Below are positions 28,484-37,104 of a DNA stretch of 64,000 nt, piece after piece. Numbering within the stretch: the first letter of the stretch is position 1; every line of letters starts with the position of its first letter. Source of the stretch: Planctomycetaceae bacterium. GTDB lineage: Bacteria > Planctomycetota > Planctomycetia > Planctomycetales > Planctomycetaceae. The translations under genes were made by a program, and so were the position numbers. The stretch is taken from the NCBI GenBank assembly GCA_041398785.1, contig JAWKUA010000010.1:62001-126000 (forward strand), in the 5' to 3' direction. The notes beneath the pieces were generated by a model. That model searched no databases, was not told the origin of the DNA, and was given only the letters and a program-made list of their open reading frames with translations.

Positions 28484-30049
28484 ATGGGCACCGTTCAGAA
28501 TCAACTGATCGACGGCCTGACAAACCCCGCAGTGCTGCCGTATCCGTGCAACCGCGTCGAGCTTGTAGAAACTCACATTTCCTGGGTACTGCTGACGGGG
28601 CAGCGAGCCTACAAAATTAAGAAACCGGTCGACTTTGGCTTTGTCGATTTCACCACGCTGGAGCGTCGCCGGCATTTCTGTGAGGAAGAAATCCGCCTGA
28701 ACCGCCGCCTGGCACCGGATCTGTATCTGGGTGTCGTCCCTGTGACCGGAACGATCGATCAACCGCGGATCGGCGGCGATGGTCCGGTGATTGACTACGC
28801 CGTGGAAATGAAGCAGTTCGACCAGCAACAGTTGCTCAGCCACCTGCCGCTGCACGTACTTTCGCCGTCGCACATTGACAATCTTGCCGATCAGTGTGCG
28901 GACTTTCATCAACTTGCACATGTCGCGGATGCGACGTCGCGGTACGGCCGGCCGGGGCAGATCATGCAGCCGGTTCGTGACAACTTCGAACTGCTGTGTC
29001 ACGCCGATCAGTCCATTCACGATCTGGTGGAGACTCTGCGAGATCATGCCGAACACGAATTCCGTCAGCTTCTGCCGGTCTTCAGTGACAGGAAGCAAAG
29101 CGGCATGATTCGTGAATGCCACGGCGATCTGCACCTGGGGAACATGTTTCTGCAGGACGACCGCGTCACAGTCTTCGACGCGATCGATTTCAACGATGAC
29201 CTCCGTCGAATCGACATCATCTGCGATATTGCCTTCGCTGTGATGGATTTCGAAGACCGCGGCTGTCCGGAGATCGCCGCACGTTTTCTGAATCGCTGGC
29301 TGGAACGAACGGGCGACTACGCCGGCCTGAAAGTGCTGCCGTTCTACGCGGCCTACCGTGCCACCGTGCGAGCGAAAATCGACGCCATTCGAATCCACCA
29401 GCCGGACCTGACTCAATCGGACCAGCGACATCTTTCGAACGACTGTCGAGGCTACCTGGAACTCGCCCGCCGCTTCACACGGAACCGTCCGCTCGCGCTG
29501 ATGATCACCAGCGGACCGTCCGGCAGCGGCAAGACAACGGTGACTCAGAAGCTCATCGATGAATCCGGCCTGATTCGCGTTCGCTCCGACACGGAACGAA
29601 AACGTCTGCACGGAATGGCCCTGGAAGAACATTCCCGCGCCGAACAGAAGGCGACGATGTACTCCGCCGATGCCAGAGCCGAAACCTACGACCGTCTGGC
29701 CGAACTTGCCCGAACGGTGATCGACGCCGGCTTTCCCGTCGTTGTCGACGCCACGTTCCTGCAGCGCCACCAGCGCGAAGAGTTCGCTCGGCTGGCCGGT
29801 CTGCTGAACGTCCCGTTTCTGATCATTCGCTGCGACGCCGACGCTGACGAACTTCGAAAGCGAGTCGAATATCGCCAACATCACCAGCATGACGCGTCGG
29901 AAGCGGACGTCCAGGTGCTGGAAGCCCAGTTGGCCGACGCCGAGCCGCTGACGTCATTCGAACAGGCACACTGCGTCGACAGCAGCTCCGATGATTTCGC
30001 GGACAGAGTCCACAGGTTCATCGCCACATCAGGCACCAGCCTCGCGTGA
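28484..30049 (+). CDS. Bifunctional phosphotransferase (APH-like) / P-loop kinase protein
   Basis: 521 residues with two modules. Residues about 1-330 form an aminoglycoside-phosphotransferase-like fold with the catalytic loop CHGDLHLGN (212-220) and the metal-binding DAIDFND (232-238). Residues about 335-521 form a P-loop kinase with GPSGSGKTT (344-352) and a lid-like Arg-rich region. Such fusions occur widely in bacteria and are usually annotated as AAA family or APH-family proteins with unknown substrate; the P-loop half resembles gluconate/zeta-toxin-type small-molecule kinases. It is divergent from the hydrogenase operon and overlaps the next gene by four bases (GTGA). Confidence 0.85.
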   Translation: MGTVQNQLIDGLTNPAVLPYPCNRVELVETHISWVLLTGQRAYKIKKPVDFGFVDFTTLERRRHFCEEEIRLNRRLAPDLYLGVVPVTGTIDQPRIGGDGPVIDYAVEMKQFDQQQLLSHLPLHVLSPSHIDNLADQCADFHQLAHVADATSRYGRPGQIMQPVRDNFELLCHADQSIHDLVETLRDHAEHEFRQLLPVFSDRKQSGMIRECHGDLHLGNMFLQDDRVTVFDAIDFNDDLRRIDIICDIAFAVMDFEDRGCPEIAARFLNRWLERTGDYAGLKVLPFYAAYRATVRAKIDAIRIHQPDLTQSDQRHLSNDCRGYLELARRFTRNRPLALMITSGPSGSGKTTVTQKLIDESGLIRVRSDTERKRLHGMALEEHSRAEQKATMYSADARAETYDRLAELARTVIDAGFPVVVDATFLQRHQREEFARLAGLLNVPFLIIRCDADADELRKRVEYRQHHQHDASEADVQVLEAQLADAEPLTSFEQAHCVDSSSDDFADRVHRFIATSGTSLA

Positions 30050-30837
30050 ATGCACCAGCCGCGCGTGAGAAGTCCCGCGGCGCTGACGTGCATGAATTCG
30101 CACTGGCTTACGTCAAACAGGCTGCCGCCGCATTCAAGACGCGCGGGCAAGTTGCTATGTTGACGGCCTTCCATCTGTCGTCGTCAGAAAGTGCCGCATC
30201 CGTGAACAATGACACATCCGCCGACGCGTCACGCGGCGCCATTTTTCGTAAGCTGCGTTCCGCGCTGCCTCAGGCGTCACCGCTGCCGGATCTTGCCGAT
30301 GCGGGCCCGTGGCAGAGTTTTGACGACCCGGCGGATCACTTTGCCAGCGTGCTGAAGTCCGTCGGCGGACGATTCGTCCGTGTCGCAACGGTTGCCGAGG
30401 CCGATGCGGAATTGCGGAAGCTGGATGTCTGGCAGTCGGCGAAGGTCCGCTTTTCGGCCATCGCCGGGCTGGGGGATTCGACGTTTGAGGAAGCAGCGGT
30501 CGACGATCCTCACGACCTGGAAAACGTCGACTTCGCCATCCTGCCGGGCCACTTCGGCGTGGCGGAAAACGGAGCCGTCTGGGTCACCGATGAAGGCGTC
30601 AGACATCGAGTGCTGTACTTCATTCCGCAGCACATCGCGATCGTGATTCCCGGTTCGAAAATCGTCCACAACATGCACGAAGCGTACGGTCAGATCGATG
30701 TCGGCCGGTACGCGTTTGCGGCGTTTATTTCCGGGCCGTCCAAGACTGCGGACATCGAACAATCGCTGGTCATCGGAGCTCACGGAGCACGTTCGCTGAC
30801 GGTGTTCGGGATTGACGAATGGCAGGCCGGGAATTGA
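30046..30837 (+). CDS. lutC: LUD-domain protein (LutC/YkgG-like)
   Basis: Up to 263 residues if the coupled GTG at 30046 is used. Starts at 30157 (ATG) or 30205 (GTG) would give proteins nearer the usual LutC length and are quite possible. The core follows the LUD domain of lactate-utilisation protein C: FRKLRSALPQASPLPDL, ADAELRKLDVW, AILPGHFGVAENGAVWVTDE, LYFIPQHIAIVIPGSKIVHN, and the ending GAHGARSLTVFGIDE. LutC normally works with LutA and LutB in lactate oxidation; neither is encoded next to it here, so partners must lie elsewhere or the role differs. Confidence 0.85.
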   Translation: MNAPAAREKSRGADVHEFALAYVKQAAAAFKTRGQVAMLTAFHLSSSESAASVNNDTSADASRGAIFRKLRSALPQASPLPDLADAGPWQSFDDPADHFASVLKSVGGRFVRVATVAEADAELRKLDVWQSAKVRFSAIAGLGDSTFEEAAVDDPHDLENVDFAILPGHFGVAENGAVWVTDEGVRHRVLYFIPQHIAIVIPGSKIVHNMHEAYGQIDVGRYAFAAFISGPSKTADIEQSLVIGAHGARSLTVFGIDEWQAGN

Positions 30838-30844
30838 AAAGGTC

Positions 30845-30945
30845 AGATTTCGGGTTTGGGATTTGAGATTTCAAGTCACAGATCACAGATTTCAAATCTC
30901 AAATTTCAAATCACAGATTTCAAATTTCAGATCTCAAATCTCAAA
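30845..30945. repeat. AT-rich degenerate repeats of TTTCAAAT / TCACAGAT units
   Basis: About 100 bases made almost entirely of short units such as gatttcaaat, ctcaaatttc and cacagatttc, arranged irregularly. This is far poorer in GC than the flanking genes. It abuts a second tandem array. Low-complexity intergenic sequence of replication-slippage origin is the simplest reading. Confidence 0.8.
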
Positions 30946-30991
30946 CTGACGACTGACGACTGACGACTGACGACTGACGACTGACGACTGA
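30946..30991. repeat. 7-bp tandem repeat (CTGACGA) x 6.5
   Basis: Six perfect copies of CTGACGA followed by CTGA, lying between the LUD-domain gene and the Cys-rich gene. Perfect identity of the units suggests recent expansion, so copy number may vary between strains. Confidence 0.95.
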
Positions 30992-31088
30992 AAAGCACCA
31001 GACGCCGTCTTGGCAATCCGGTGGGAGGTGCTTTCGGAAGACTCAGCGGTTGACCGTTCAGAAAGAGGAACCGCTGCCACTCAGCGGC

Positions 31089-31826
31089 TTAGTAGCGGCC
31101 GAACAGTCCGAAACCGATGGGAGCCAGTGTGGCGGGAATCGCTGGTCGGACCGGCTGGTAGGTTCGAAGATTGCAGTTACCGTTCGGGCAGTCACCGCCG
31201 GTGACACTGATCGGGACAAGCCCGGTCTGCGGACACCGACCGTTGGGGCACGCCGTTCCATTCACGCTGCCGAAGCTGTAGCCGGTCTGCAGGCACCTGC
31301 CGTTTGCACAGGCGCCACAACTTCCGTCACGGCAGGCGGCATGATTTCCGTGCGAACAGGCTCCGCCGGCACAACTTCCGTTAACACAGTTTCCTGTGCC
31401 GCAACGTCCATTCGCACAGCTACCCGTAGCACAGTTTCCGCCGACGCAATTTCCGGCCGGGCGTGCCGGTGAACCGAACAGGTCCGTCCGGCCGTAGGCA
31501 CTGCGGTCGTCGCGATACGTTGTCGGGAACAAAGGTCGGAATGCGCTTCCGTAGCCGTTAAGGTTGCTGCGTCCGTTGTTGGGGCAGACTCCGCCAGTAC
31601 AGTTGCCGGTGGCGGGGCGAACCGGAGTCGCCGGTGTGTAGCCGGTGTATGCCGGTCGATCGAACAGCGGTCGTACCGGTGCATAACCCGGATTCGCCGG
31701 ATACGAATCAAACAGGCCGGCGGACCGAACTTCTTCGTTGGCGGAAGCACTGTGGTCGGCTGCGATTGTGGTCGAACAAACGGCAGCAAGAAACATTGCG
31801 GTCAGAGACAGGATTCGAACGTTCAT
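31089..31826 (-). CDS. Secreted Cys/Gly-rich repeat protein
   Basis: 245 residues from MNVRILSLTAMFLAAVCSTT, a clear signal peptide cleaved near IAA-DHS. After a Pro/Tyr-rich linker (GYAPVRPLFDRPAYTGYTPA), the centre is a run of short cysteine units of the type G-N/S-C-x-N/G-G-x-C (for example GNCVGGNCATGSCANGRC, then GNCVNGSCAGGACSHG). Looser units CPNNGR, CPNGRCP and CPNGNC follow. About two dozen cysteines in the mature part suggest metal binding or a disulfide-cross-linked surface structure. I do not recognise a named family. It stands alone, convergent to the LUD-domain gene. Confidence 0.8.
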   Translation of the reverse strand: MNVRILSLTAMFLAAVCSTTIAADHSASANEEVRSAGLFDSYPANPGYAPVRPLFDRPAYTGYTPATPVRPATGNCTGGVCPNNGRSNLNGYGSAFRPLFPTTYRDDRSAYGRTDLFGSPARPAGNCVGGNCATGSCANGRCGTGNCVNGSCAGGACSHGNHAACRDGSCGACANGRCLQTGYSFGSVNGTACPNGRCPQTGLVPISVTGGDCPNGNCNLRTYQPVRPAIPATLAPIGFGLFGRY

Positions 31827-32509
31827 GGGACTGCTTTCTCTAAGAGTGCCGAGACTCATCAGCGGTGCATCGTGACGGTGTCGACAAGGGAACTGTTGAA
31901 AGGACACATGGACCGCAGACATCGCGAAGCCTGTGCCATTTCCTCCGATCGGCCACAACCGAAACCGCAGCCGTCAGTTACGGTCTGAAGCGTCCGATCG
32001 ACGTCACCGCCGGCGTTGTCAGCCTGACGTCGCGCGCCGTCCAAACGGGTGCGGAATTTCAATCTATACCGCGAGCGGGGCAGCATGAGACATTCGGGCT
32101 CGTGGGAGTAAGTAGAGCGAAAAGTACCGGCGTCCGCCGCGGCCAGCATAAGAACCCCTGACAACACCTGCGAAAGCTTCGGAGGGTTTGTTGGCTCGGA
32201 TTATTCACGGGGCTGTACGATTGGATTCCGATCACGTCGAAATGCAGCGACGGGATCGGAGTCCCATCGTGCCGTGTGTATTTCGCCGACTCGACATGAC
32301 CACCGTCTCCCAGACGACTTGCGTCAGGAAATTCTGACCGCGTGAATAATCCGGGTTAGGCGTTCTGACGACGCCCAAACAGACGGTGAATCCGTCCCGC
32401 CTTGCGCAGACTGCCACCGCGCAATTGAGTCGACGGCGTCCTGCAAGCGGCGTTCGAACTCAACGCCACTGCGGGTTCCGTCAGGTTGCCGGAACCGAAA
32501 TGGCGGCCG
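31827..32509. other. Intergenic stretch holding a dispersed repeat element
   Basis: About 680 bases between the Cys-rich gene and the aquaporin gene. The only recognisable structure is the inverted-repeat-bounded element at 32197-32357. Short open frames (31859-32167 minus, 31865-32161 plus, 32232-32417 minus) show no motif and partly translate the repeat. Confidence 0.5.
32197..32357 (+). repeat. Dispersed repeat, copy A, with 13-bp inverted ends
   Basis: Perfect inverted repeats CGGATTATTCACG (32197-32209) and CGTGAATAATCCG (32341-32353) enclose about 130 bases. The core 32255-32357 aligns without gaps to the reverse complement of 53457-53559, with 88 of 103 bases identical by hand count (shared blocks ATCGGAGTCCCATCG and TCAGGAAATTCTGA). 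No gene is encoded, and the size and ends are like a miniature inverted-repeat element. Confidence 0.8.
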
Positions 32510-33157
32510 TCATTCGTCCTGCGTACATCGAAAGCAGGGGATCGCCAGCTGTGCTCCGACAACAGGGGCCAGCAGGTAGATCCACAGAGTGCTGACATTT
32601 CCGCTCAGCAGTGCGGGGCCAAGTGATCGAGCGGGGTTCATGGACGCTCCGCAGATCGGGCCGGCGAACATCGCTTCAAAGGCGACAACCGAACCGATGG
32701 CAGCTCCCGCCATGACGCCGACTTCACTGGCGCCCGTCGACACATTCAGCACGACGAACATCAGGATCAGAGTCAGCAGCACTTCGAAGACGAACGCATG
32801 CATTTCGGAAACGCCGTTGGCCGGCAGGGTGCTGCCCAGAGTGGAGTGTTCCGGGTAGAAGAACCGCAGCACGGCACTCGCCGCGATCGCCCCGACACAC
32901 TGACTGATGACGTAGGGAACGACCTTCCGTCCTTCAAACCGTCCCGCCGCGCAAAAGGCGATCGTCACGGCCGGATTGATGTGTGCTCCGGAAAATTTTC
33001 CGATCGCATAGATCACCGACATCACCGCCAGTCCGAACGTCAGCGCGACTCCCGGATGGCCGATCGTGCCGCCGTGCGAATCGTTGGCGACGACGGCTCC
33101 GGTACCAGCGAAGACCAGAATGAATGTACCAATGGCTTCGGCAAAGAGTCGCTTCAT
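32510..33157 (-). CDS. Aquaporin / MIP-family channel
   Basis: 215 residues with six hydrophobic segments and both half-helix NPA boxes, SGAHINPAVT (about 56-65) and CGASMNPARS (about 169-178), at the expected spacing. MKRLFAEAIGTFILVFAGTG is the usual first helix. Family members conduct water, glycerol or small neutral solutes across the inner membrane. Residue choice near the second NPA (Arg after NPA) is the standard selectivity Arg. The C-terminal residues after the last helix (FRCTQDE) are short. Monocistronic as far as can be seen. Confidence 0.95.
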   Translation of the reverse strand: MKRLFAEAIGTFILVFAGTGAVVANDSHGGTIGHPGVALTFGLAVMSVIYAIGKFSGAHINPAVTIAFCAAGRFEGRKVVPYVISQCVGAIAASAVLRFFYPEHSTLGSTLPANGVSEMHAFVFEVLLTLILMFVVLNVSTGASEVGVMAGAAIGSVVAFEAMFAGPICGASMNPARSLGPALLSGNVSTLWIYLLAPVVGAQLAIPCFRCTQDE

Positions 33158-33496
33158 GGAGTGCTGACTTTGGCTGTGGACGAAGGGCCGCGGCGGACAA
33201 CCTGGAACACGGAATCGCCGGAGTATCGCCGCCTGTCCGGAAGTCCGCCAGCATGCGCGGGGGATGCCGGCAATCCATCAGGTTTACGGCCGCACGTGTC
33301 TGTTCGGGGAGCGGTTGCAGGGCAGTGGATTCCGTCAACGAAGCCGGATAAATTTCACAGTACCAAAGCGTCGAATGTGGGCGATCCGTGTTGTGACCCG
33401 TTGCACGAGAAGGCGGTTCGTCAGCGCCGGCGCACGGTGAATGTCCCGCGGGCCGGCGTCAGACGCGTGGTTTTGATTTTCACGAAAGGCGATTCG
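33158..33496. other. Intergenic region upstream of the DUF1080 gene
   Basis: About 340 bases between divergently oriented aquaporin and DUF1080 genes. It should hold both promoters. A long open frame runs through it in the DUF1080 reading frame, but the residues are Arg/Pro/Ser-rich, unlike the coding part, and the Tat signal begins only at 33497. No repeat or hairpin noticed. Confidence 0.5.
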
Positions 33497-34354
33497 ATGT
33501 CACAGCTTCAGAAAACTCGACGTCAGTTCATTCGAACAACCGGAACCGCGGCGGCCGCGCTGACTTTGGCGGGACGTCTGGCTCCGGGCGTCTTCGCGTC
33601 GATTACCGCGCAGGACGACGACGGCTGGGTATCGCTGTTCGACGGCAGGACGCTGAACGGTTGGCACAGGAATCCCGAACGTATCGGCCACGGAACCGGT
33701 GGTCACTGGGCCGTCGAAGACGGAGTGATTGCCGGTGAGCAGGATCCGCCGGGTTCCGGCAACGGAGGAATCCTGCTGACCGATCAAAAGTTCGGCGACT
33801 TTGAACTGCTGATCGACATGAAGCCGGATTGGGGCGTGTGTTCCGGGCTGTTCCTGCGCGCCAACGACAAGGGGCAGTGTCTGCAGGTGATGGTTGACTA
33901 CCACGACAATGGAAATGTCGGCCATCTGTACGGCGAAGGTGTGGGAGGATTCAACACGCGGTGCTTCGACATCAACGGCAAATACGACGGTGATAAGCTT
34001 GTCGGCCTGCAGACCGCGAAGGAAGTGTCCGCGTCGGACGTCGGAGCGGTCTCATCGTGTCTGCCCGCCGAATGGCTCAAAGCGTGGAACGTCACCGACT
34101 GGAACACCGCCAAAGTTCGCTGCGTCGGCGCGGATCCGAAAATCACAACGTGGATCAACGGCGTCAAAGTCTGCGAATTTGATGGTGCGACCTCCACCAA
34201 TGAAGGCTACAACAAGGCCAAAGAACAAATTCGCCGGGATCTGGGCACGGAAGGCAGCATTGCCGTTCAGGTTCATGGCGGAACAGGCTGGCCAAAGGGC
34301 GCCAAATGCCGCTGGAAGAACATCAAGATTCGAAAAATCGACGCAAATGCCTGA
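33497..34354 (+). CDS. DUF1080 (3-keto-disaccharide hydrolase-like) protein, Tat-exported
   Basis: 285 residues from MSQLQKTRRQFIRTTGTAAA. The RRQFIRT sequence followed by an Ala-rich hydrophobic stretch is a twin-arginine signal. The mature part is a concanavalin-like jelly roll with WVSLFDGRTLNGWHRNPE near residue 45, the usual opening of DUF1080, and GGILLTDQKFGDFELLIDMK. DUF1080 proteins are abundant in planctomycetes, and some hydrolyse 3-keto-glycosides. The last 49 bases overlap the start of the downstream PSD1 gene. Confidence 0.92.
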   Translation: MSQLQKTRRQFIRTTGTAAAALTLAGRLAPGVFASITAQDDDGWVSLFDGRTLNGWHRNPERIGHGTGGHWAVEDGVIAGEQDPPGSGNGGILLTDQKFGDFELLIDMKPDWGVCSGLFLRANDKGQCLQVMVDYHDNGNVGHLYGEGVGGFNTRCFDINGKYDGDKLVGLQTAKEVSASDVGAVSSCLPAEWLKAWNVTDWNTAKVRCVGADPKITTWINGVKVCEFDGATSTNEGYNKAKEQIRRDLGTEGSIAVQVHGGTGWPKGAKCRWKNIKIRKIDANA

Positions 34355-37104
34355 CGTGCCTGGCGGTGGTCGGACTTCTGTCGGCGGTTTCCTGGACTCC
34401 GGCGTGCGCTCAGACTCCGCCTGCTGACACTTCCCCGGTCGCCGCCGGGATTGCAGCGAAGGGCATTGCTTTCGAAGACGAAGCGCAGGCCGTCATTGCC
34501 GGCCATTGCGTCGAATGTCACAACGCCGACGCGAAGGAAGCCGGTGTCGATCTCAGTTCCGCCGCGGGGATTCTGAACGGCGGCGATTCCGGTCACATCA
34601 TTCAGCCTGGACTGCCGGACGACAGTCTGTTGTTTCAAATGATTGAATCGGGCCGGATGCCGCCGGAGCCTCACGAGCCGCTGGACATGTCGCAGTTGGA
34701 GTCCATTCGGCGCTGGATTTCGGATGGTGCGTCATTTCGAAACGCCCGCGTCAGCGAACCGGCGATCACGCAGCACGACATTGTTCCACTGCTGCATCTG
34801 CGCTGCGTTGCCTGCCACGGCGGTCGACGTCGGGAAGCCGATCTGGATCTGAGAACGAAACAATCCATCCTGAAAGGCGGCAAATCCGGACCCGCTGCGG
34901 TGCCGGGGCAGCCGTCGGAAAGCCTGATCGTCAAGCGAATCCTGGCCGAAGATATGCCGCCGCGCCGACAACTGGTTTCCGTCAGTGTCAAGCCGATGGA
35001 AGCTCTGGAACTGGCCCGACTGGCGAAGTGGATCGAACGCGGACTTCCGGAATCCGATCCGGCTGCCGACCGCGAAGCCTGGGCGCACGAAGCATCCGTT
35101 TCCGACGAAGACCGCAACTTCTGGTCGTTCCAGCCTCCCGAACGACCGGCTGTGCCCGACGTCGCTTCATCCGATCGCGTGGCCAACCCGATTGATGCGT
35201 TTGTTTTGCAGAAGCTGCAGCAACACGGCCTGACGCTGTCACCGAACGCTGATCGCACGACTTTGCTGCGCCGGGTGACCTTCGACCTGACGGGACTGCC
35301 TCCACTGCCGGAAGACATCGATGCGTTCGTAAACGATCACGATCCGCTGGCGTGGGAGAAGCAGGTCGATCGGCTGCTGGATTCGCGTCAGTACGGCGAA
35401 CGCTGGGCTCGCCACTGGCTGGATATCGCCGGCTACGCGGATTCCGAAGGTGCTCAGAACGAAGATCGCGTGCGGCCGCACATGTACCGCTATCGAGACT
35501 ACGTGATCCGTTCATTCAATTCCGACAAGCCGTATTCGCGGTTTCTGCTTGAGCAGATCGCCGGTGATGAACTGGCCGACTACGAACACGCGGAAATCAT
35601 CGATGACGAAATCTGCGACAACCTTGTCGCGACGGGTTTCCTGCGCACGGCTCCGGACCGGACGTTTGCGAACATCACGAACTTCGTTCCGGACCGGCTG
35701 GAAGTAATCGCCGACGAAATGGACATTCTGGGCACGGCTGTCATGGGACTGACGCTGAAGTGCGCCCGCTGCCATTCGCATAAGTTCGATCCGATTCCAC
35801 AGCGGGATTACTATCGGCTGACGGCCATTTTCAAGGACGCTTACGACGAACACGACTGGCTGAAGTCGCAGGGACCGCGCACGCTGCCGTACGTCACCAC
35901 CGCGGAACGGCGCGCCTTTGAACAGCATGAAGCGGCGATCACGCAAAAGGTCGACGCAGTCCGCAAGGAACTCGCGGCGACCGACCTCGACGAACAGAAA
36001 AAGAAGCTCGAACAGCAGATCACGCAGCTCGAAAGCCAGCGAATGCCGGAACCGCGCATTCGCGCTCTGTGGTCGCGAGGCGAACCGTCTCCGTCATACA
36101 TCCTGATGCGGGGAAACTATCTGACGCCCGGTCATCCCGTGGAACCCGGAGTTCCCGCCGTACTGTCACGTGACGACGCACCGCTTGACATTCGGCCCCC
36201 GTGGAATGACGGCCGGTCGACCGGGCGGCGGCTGGCGTTTGCTCGCTGGCTGACACGACCGGATCATCCGCTGACAGCTCGCGTGATGGTCAATCGCATC
36301 TGGCAGCATCACTTCGGTCAGGGAATCGTGACGACTCCTGGCAACTTCGGCAGAGCGGGAGCTGCACCGACACATCCCGAACTGCTGGACTGGCTCGCCA
36401 CCGAATTCGTGCGGCAGAACTTCAGCATCAAGGCCATGCACCGGCTGATCGTGACGTCGAACACGTATCGGCAGAGTTCCGCCGTCACCGGAGAATCCCC
36501 GCAGCGTGACCCGGACGGGCTGCTGTATTCCCGCGCGCCGCTGCGGAGGCTGGAAGCGGAAGTTCTGCGAGACACGCTGCTGTTTGTGTCCGGAAAACTG
36601 AACGACACGCCGTATGGCCCGGCCGATCCCGTCGACCTTCGCGCCGACGGGCTGGTCACTTCGCGCGAATCCGAAAACGGCTGGCGGCGCAGCATCTACG
36701 TTCTGCAGCGCAGGACGCAGATTCCAACGCTGCTGGAGAATTTTGACTATCCGCAAATGGGGCCGAACTGCATTCAGCGAGGCGAGTCGCTGGTCGCGCC
36801 GCAGGCTCTGCATCTGCTGAACAACCGGATGATTCATCAACTGGCCAGCCACTTCGCCGAACGGATTCGGTCCGAAGCGGGAGACGACCGGGCGGCTCAG
36901 ATTTCCGTTGCTTATCGTCGAGCGTTCAGCAGGTACCCGTCCGAAGAAGAAGTCACTGCGGCGGCAGAGGCACTGGAACAGCTCACCACGCAATGGGCCG
37001 AAAGCAGCAACAGCAAAGTGGGAATGCAGGGCACGGACCAGCAGGCTCTGGTCACGTGGTGCCACGCCATGTTCAATCTGGCGGAGTTCATCTATGTCGA
37101 TTGA
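34306..37104 (+). CDS. Planctomycete cytochrome c / DUF1549 / DUF1553 protein
   Basis: 932 residues, with a signal-like N-terminus (CLTCLAVVGLLSAVSW). Two c-type haem motifs of the planctomycete type follow, CVECH (68-72) and CVACH (167-171). Next are DUF1549 (around VANPIDAFVLQKLQQHGL and GERWARHWLDIAGYADSEG), a CARCHSHKFDPI motif, and DUF1553 (ARVMVNRIWQHHFGQGIVTT and the long C-terminal part). A coiled-coil of about 60 residues lies near residue 545. Such proteins sit in the periplasm and are almost always coupled to a DUF1501 gene, as here; their reaction is not established. The start lies inside the DUF1080 gene. Confidence 0.94.
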   Translation: MPLEEHQDSKNRRKCLTCLAVVGLLSAVSWTPACAQTPPADTSPVAAGIAAKGIAFEDEAQAVIAGHCVECHNADAKEAGVDLSSAAGILNGGDSGHIIQPGLPDDSLLFQMIESGRMPPEPHEPLDMSQLESIRRWISDGASFRNARVSEPAITQHDIVPLLHLRCVACHGGRRREADLDLRTKQSILKGGKSGPAAVPGQPSESLIVKRILAEDMPPRRQLVSVSVKPMEALELARLAKWIERGLPESDPAADREAWAHEASVSDEDRNFWSFQPPERPAVPDVASSDRVANPIDAFVLQKLQQHGLTLSPNADRTTLLRRVTFDLTGLPPLPEDIDAFVNDHDPLAWEKQVDRLLDSRQYGERWARHWLDIAGYADSEGAQNEDRVRPHMYRYRDYVIRSFNSDKPYSRFLLEQIAGDELADYEHAEIIDDEICDNLVATGFLRTAPDRTFANITNFVPDRLEVIADEMDILGTAVMGLTLKCARCHSHKFDPIPQRDYYRLTAIFKDAYDEHDWLKSQGPRTLPYVTTAERRAFEQHEAAITQKVDAVRKELAATDLDEQKKKLEQQITQLESQRMPEPRIRALWSRGEPSPSYILMRGNYLTPGHPVEPGVPAVLSRDDAPLDIRPPWNDGRSTGRRLAFARWLTRPDHPLTARVMVNRIWQHHFGQGIVTTPGNFGRAGAAPTHPELLDWLATEFVRQNFSIKAMHRLIVTSNTYRQSSAVTGESPQRDPDGLLYSRAPLRRLEAEVLRDTLLFVSGKLNDTPYGPADPVDLRADGLVTSRESENGWRRSIYVLQRRTQIPTLLENFDYPQMGPNCIQRGESLVAPQALHLLNNRMIHQLASHFAERIRSEAGDDRAAQISVAYRRAFSRYPSEEEVTAAAEALEQLTTQWAESSNSKVGMQGTDQQALVTWCHAMFNLAEFIYVD

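Noticed and set aside
28454..29890. 478-residue minus-strand open frame opposite the APH/kinase gene
   Set aside because: Antisense shadow; the plus strand has catalytic HGDLHLGN and GPSGSGKTT.
30845..30991. Repeats considered as a CRISPR array
   Set aside because: Units are 7-10 bp without spacers and no cas gene is near.
31043..31076. AGCGGTT / AACCGCT hairpin downstream of the Cys-rich gene as terminator
   Set aside because: Only 7 bp with a loop of about 17 bases and no T-run.
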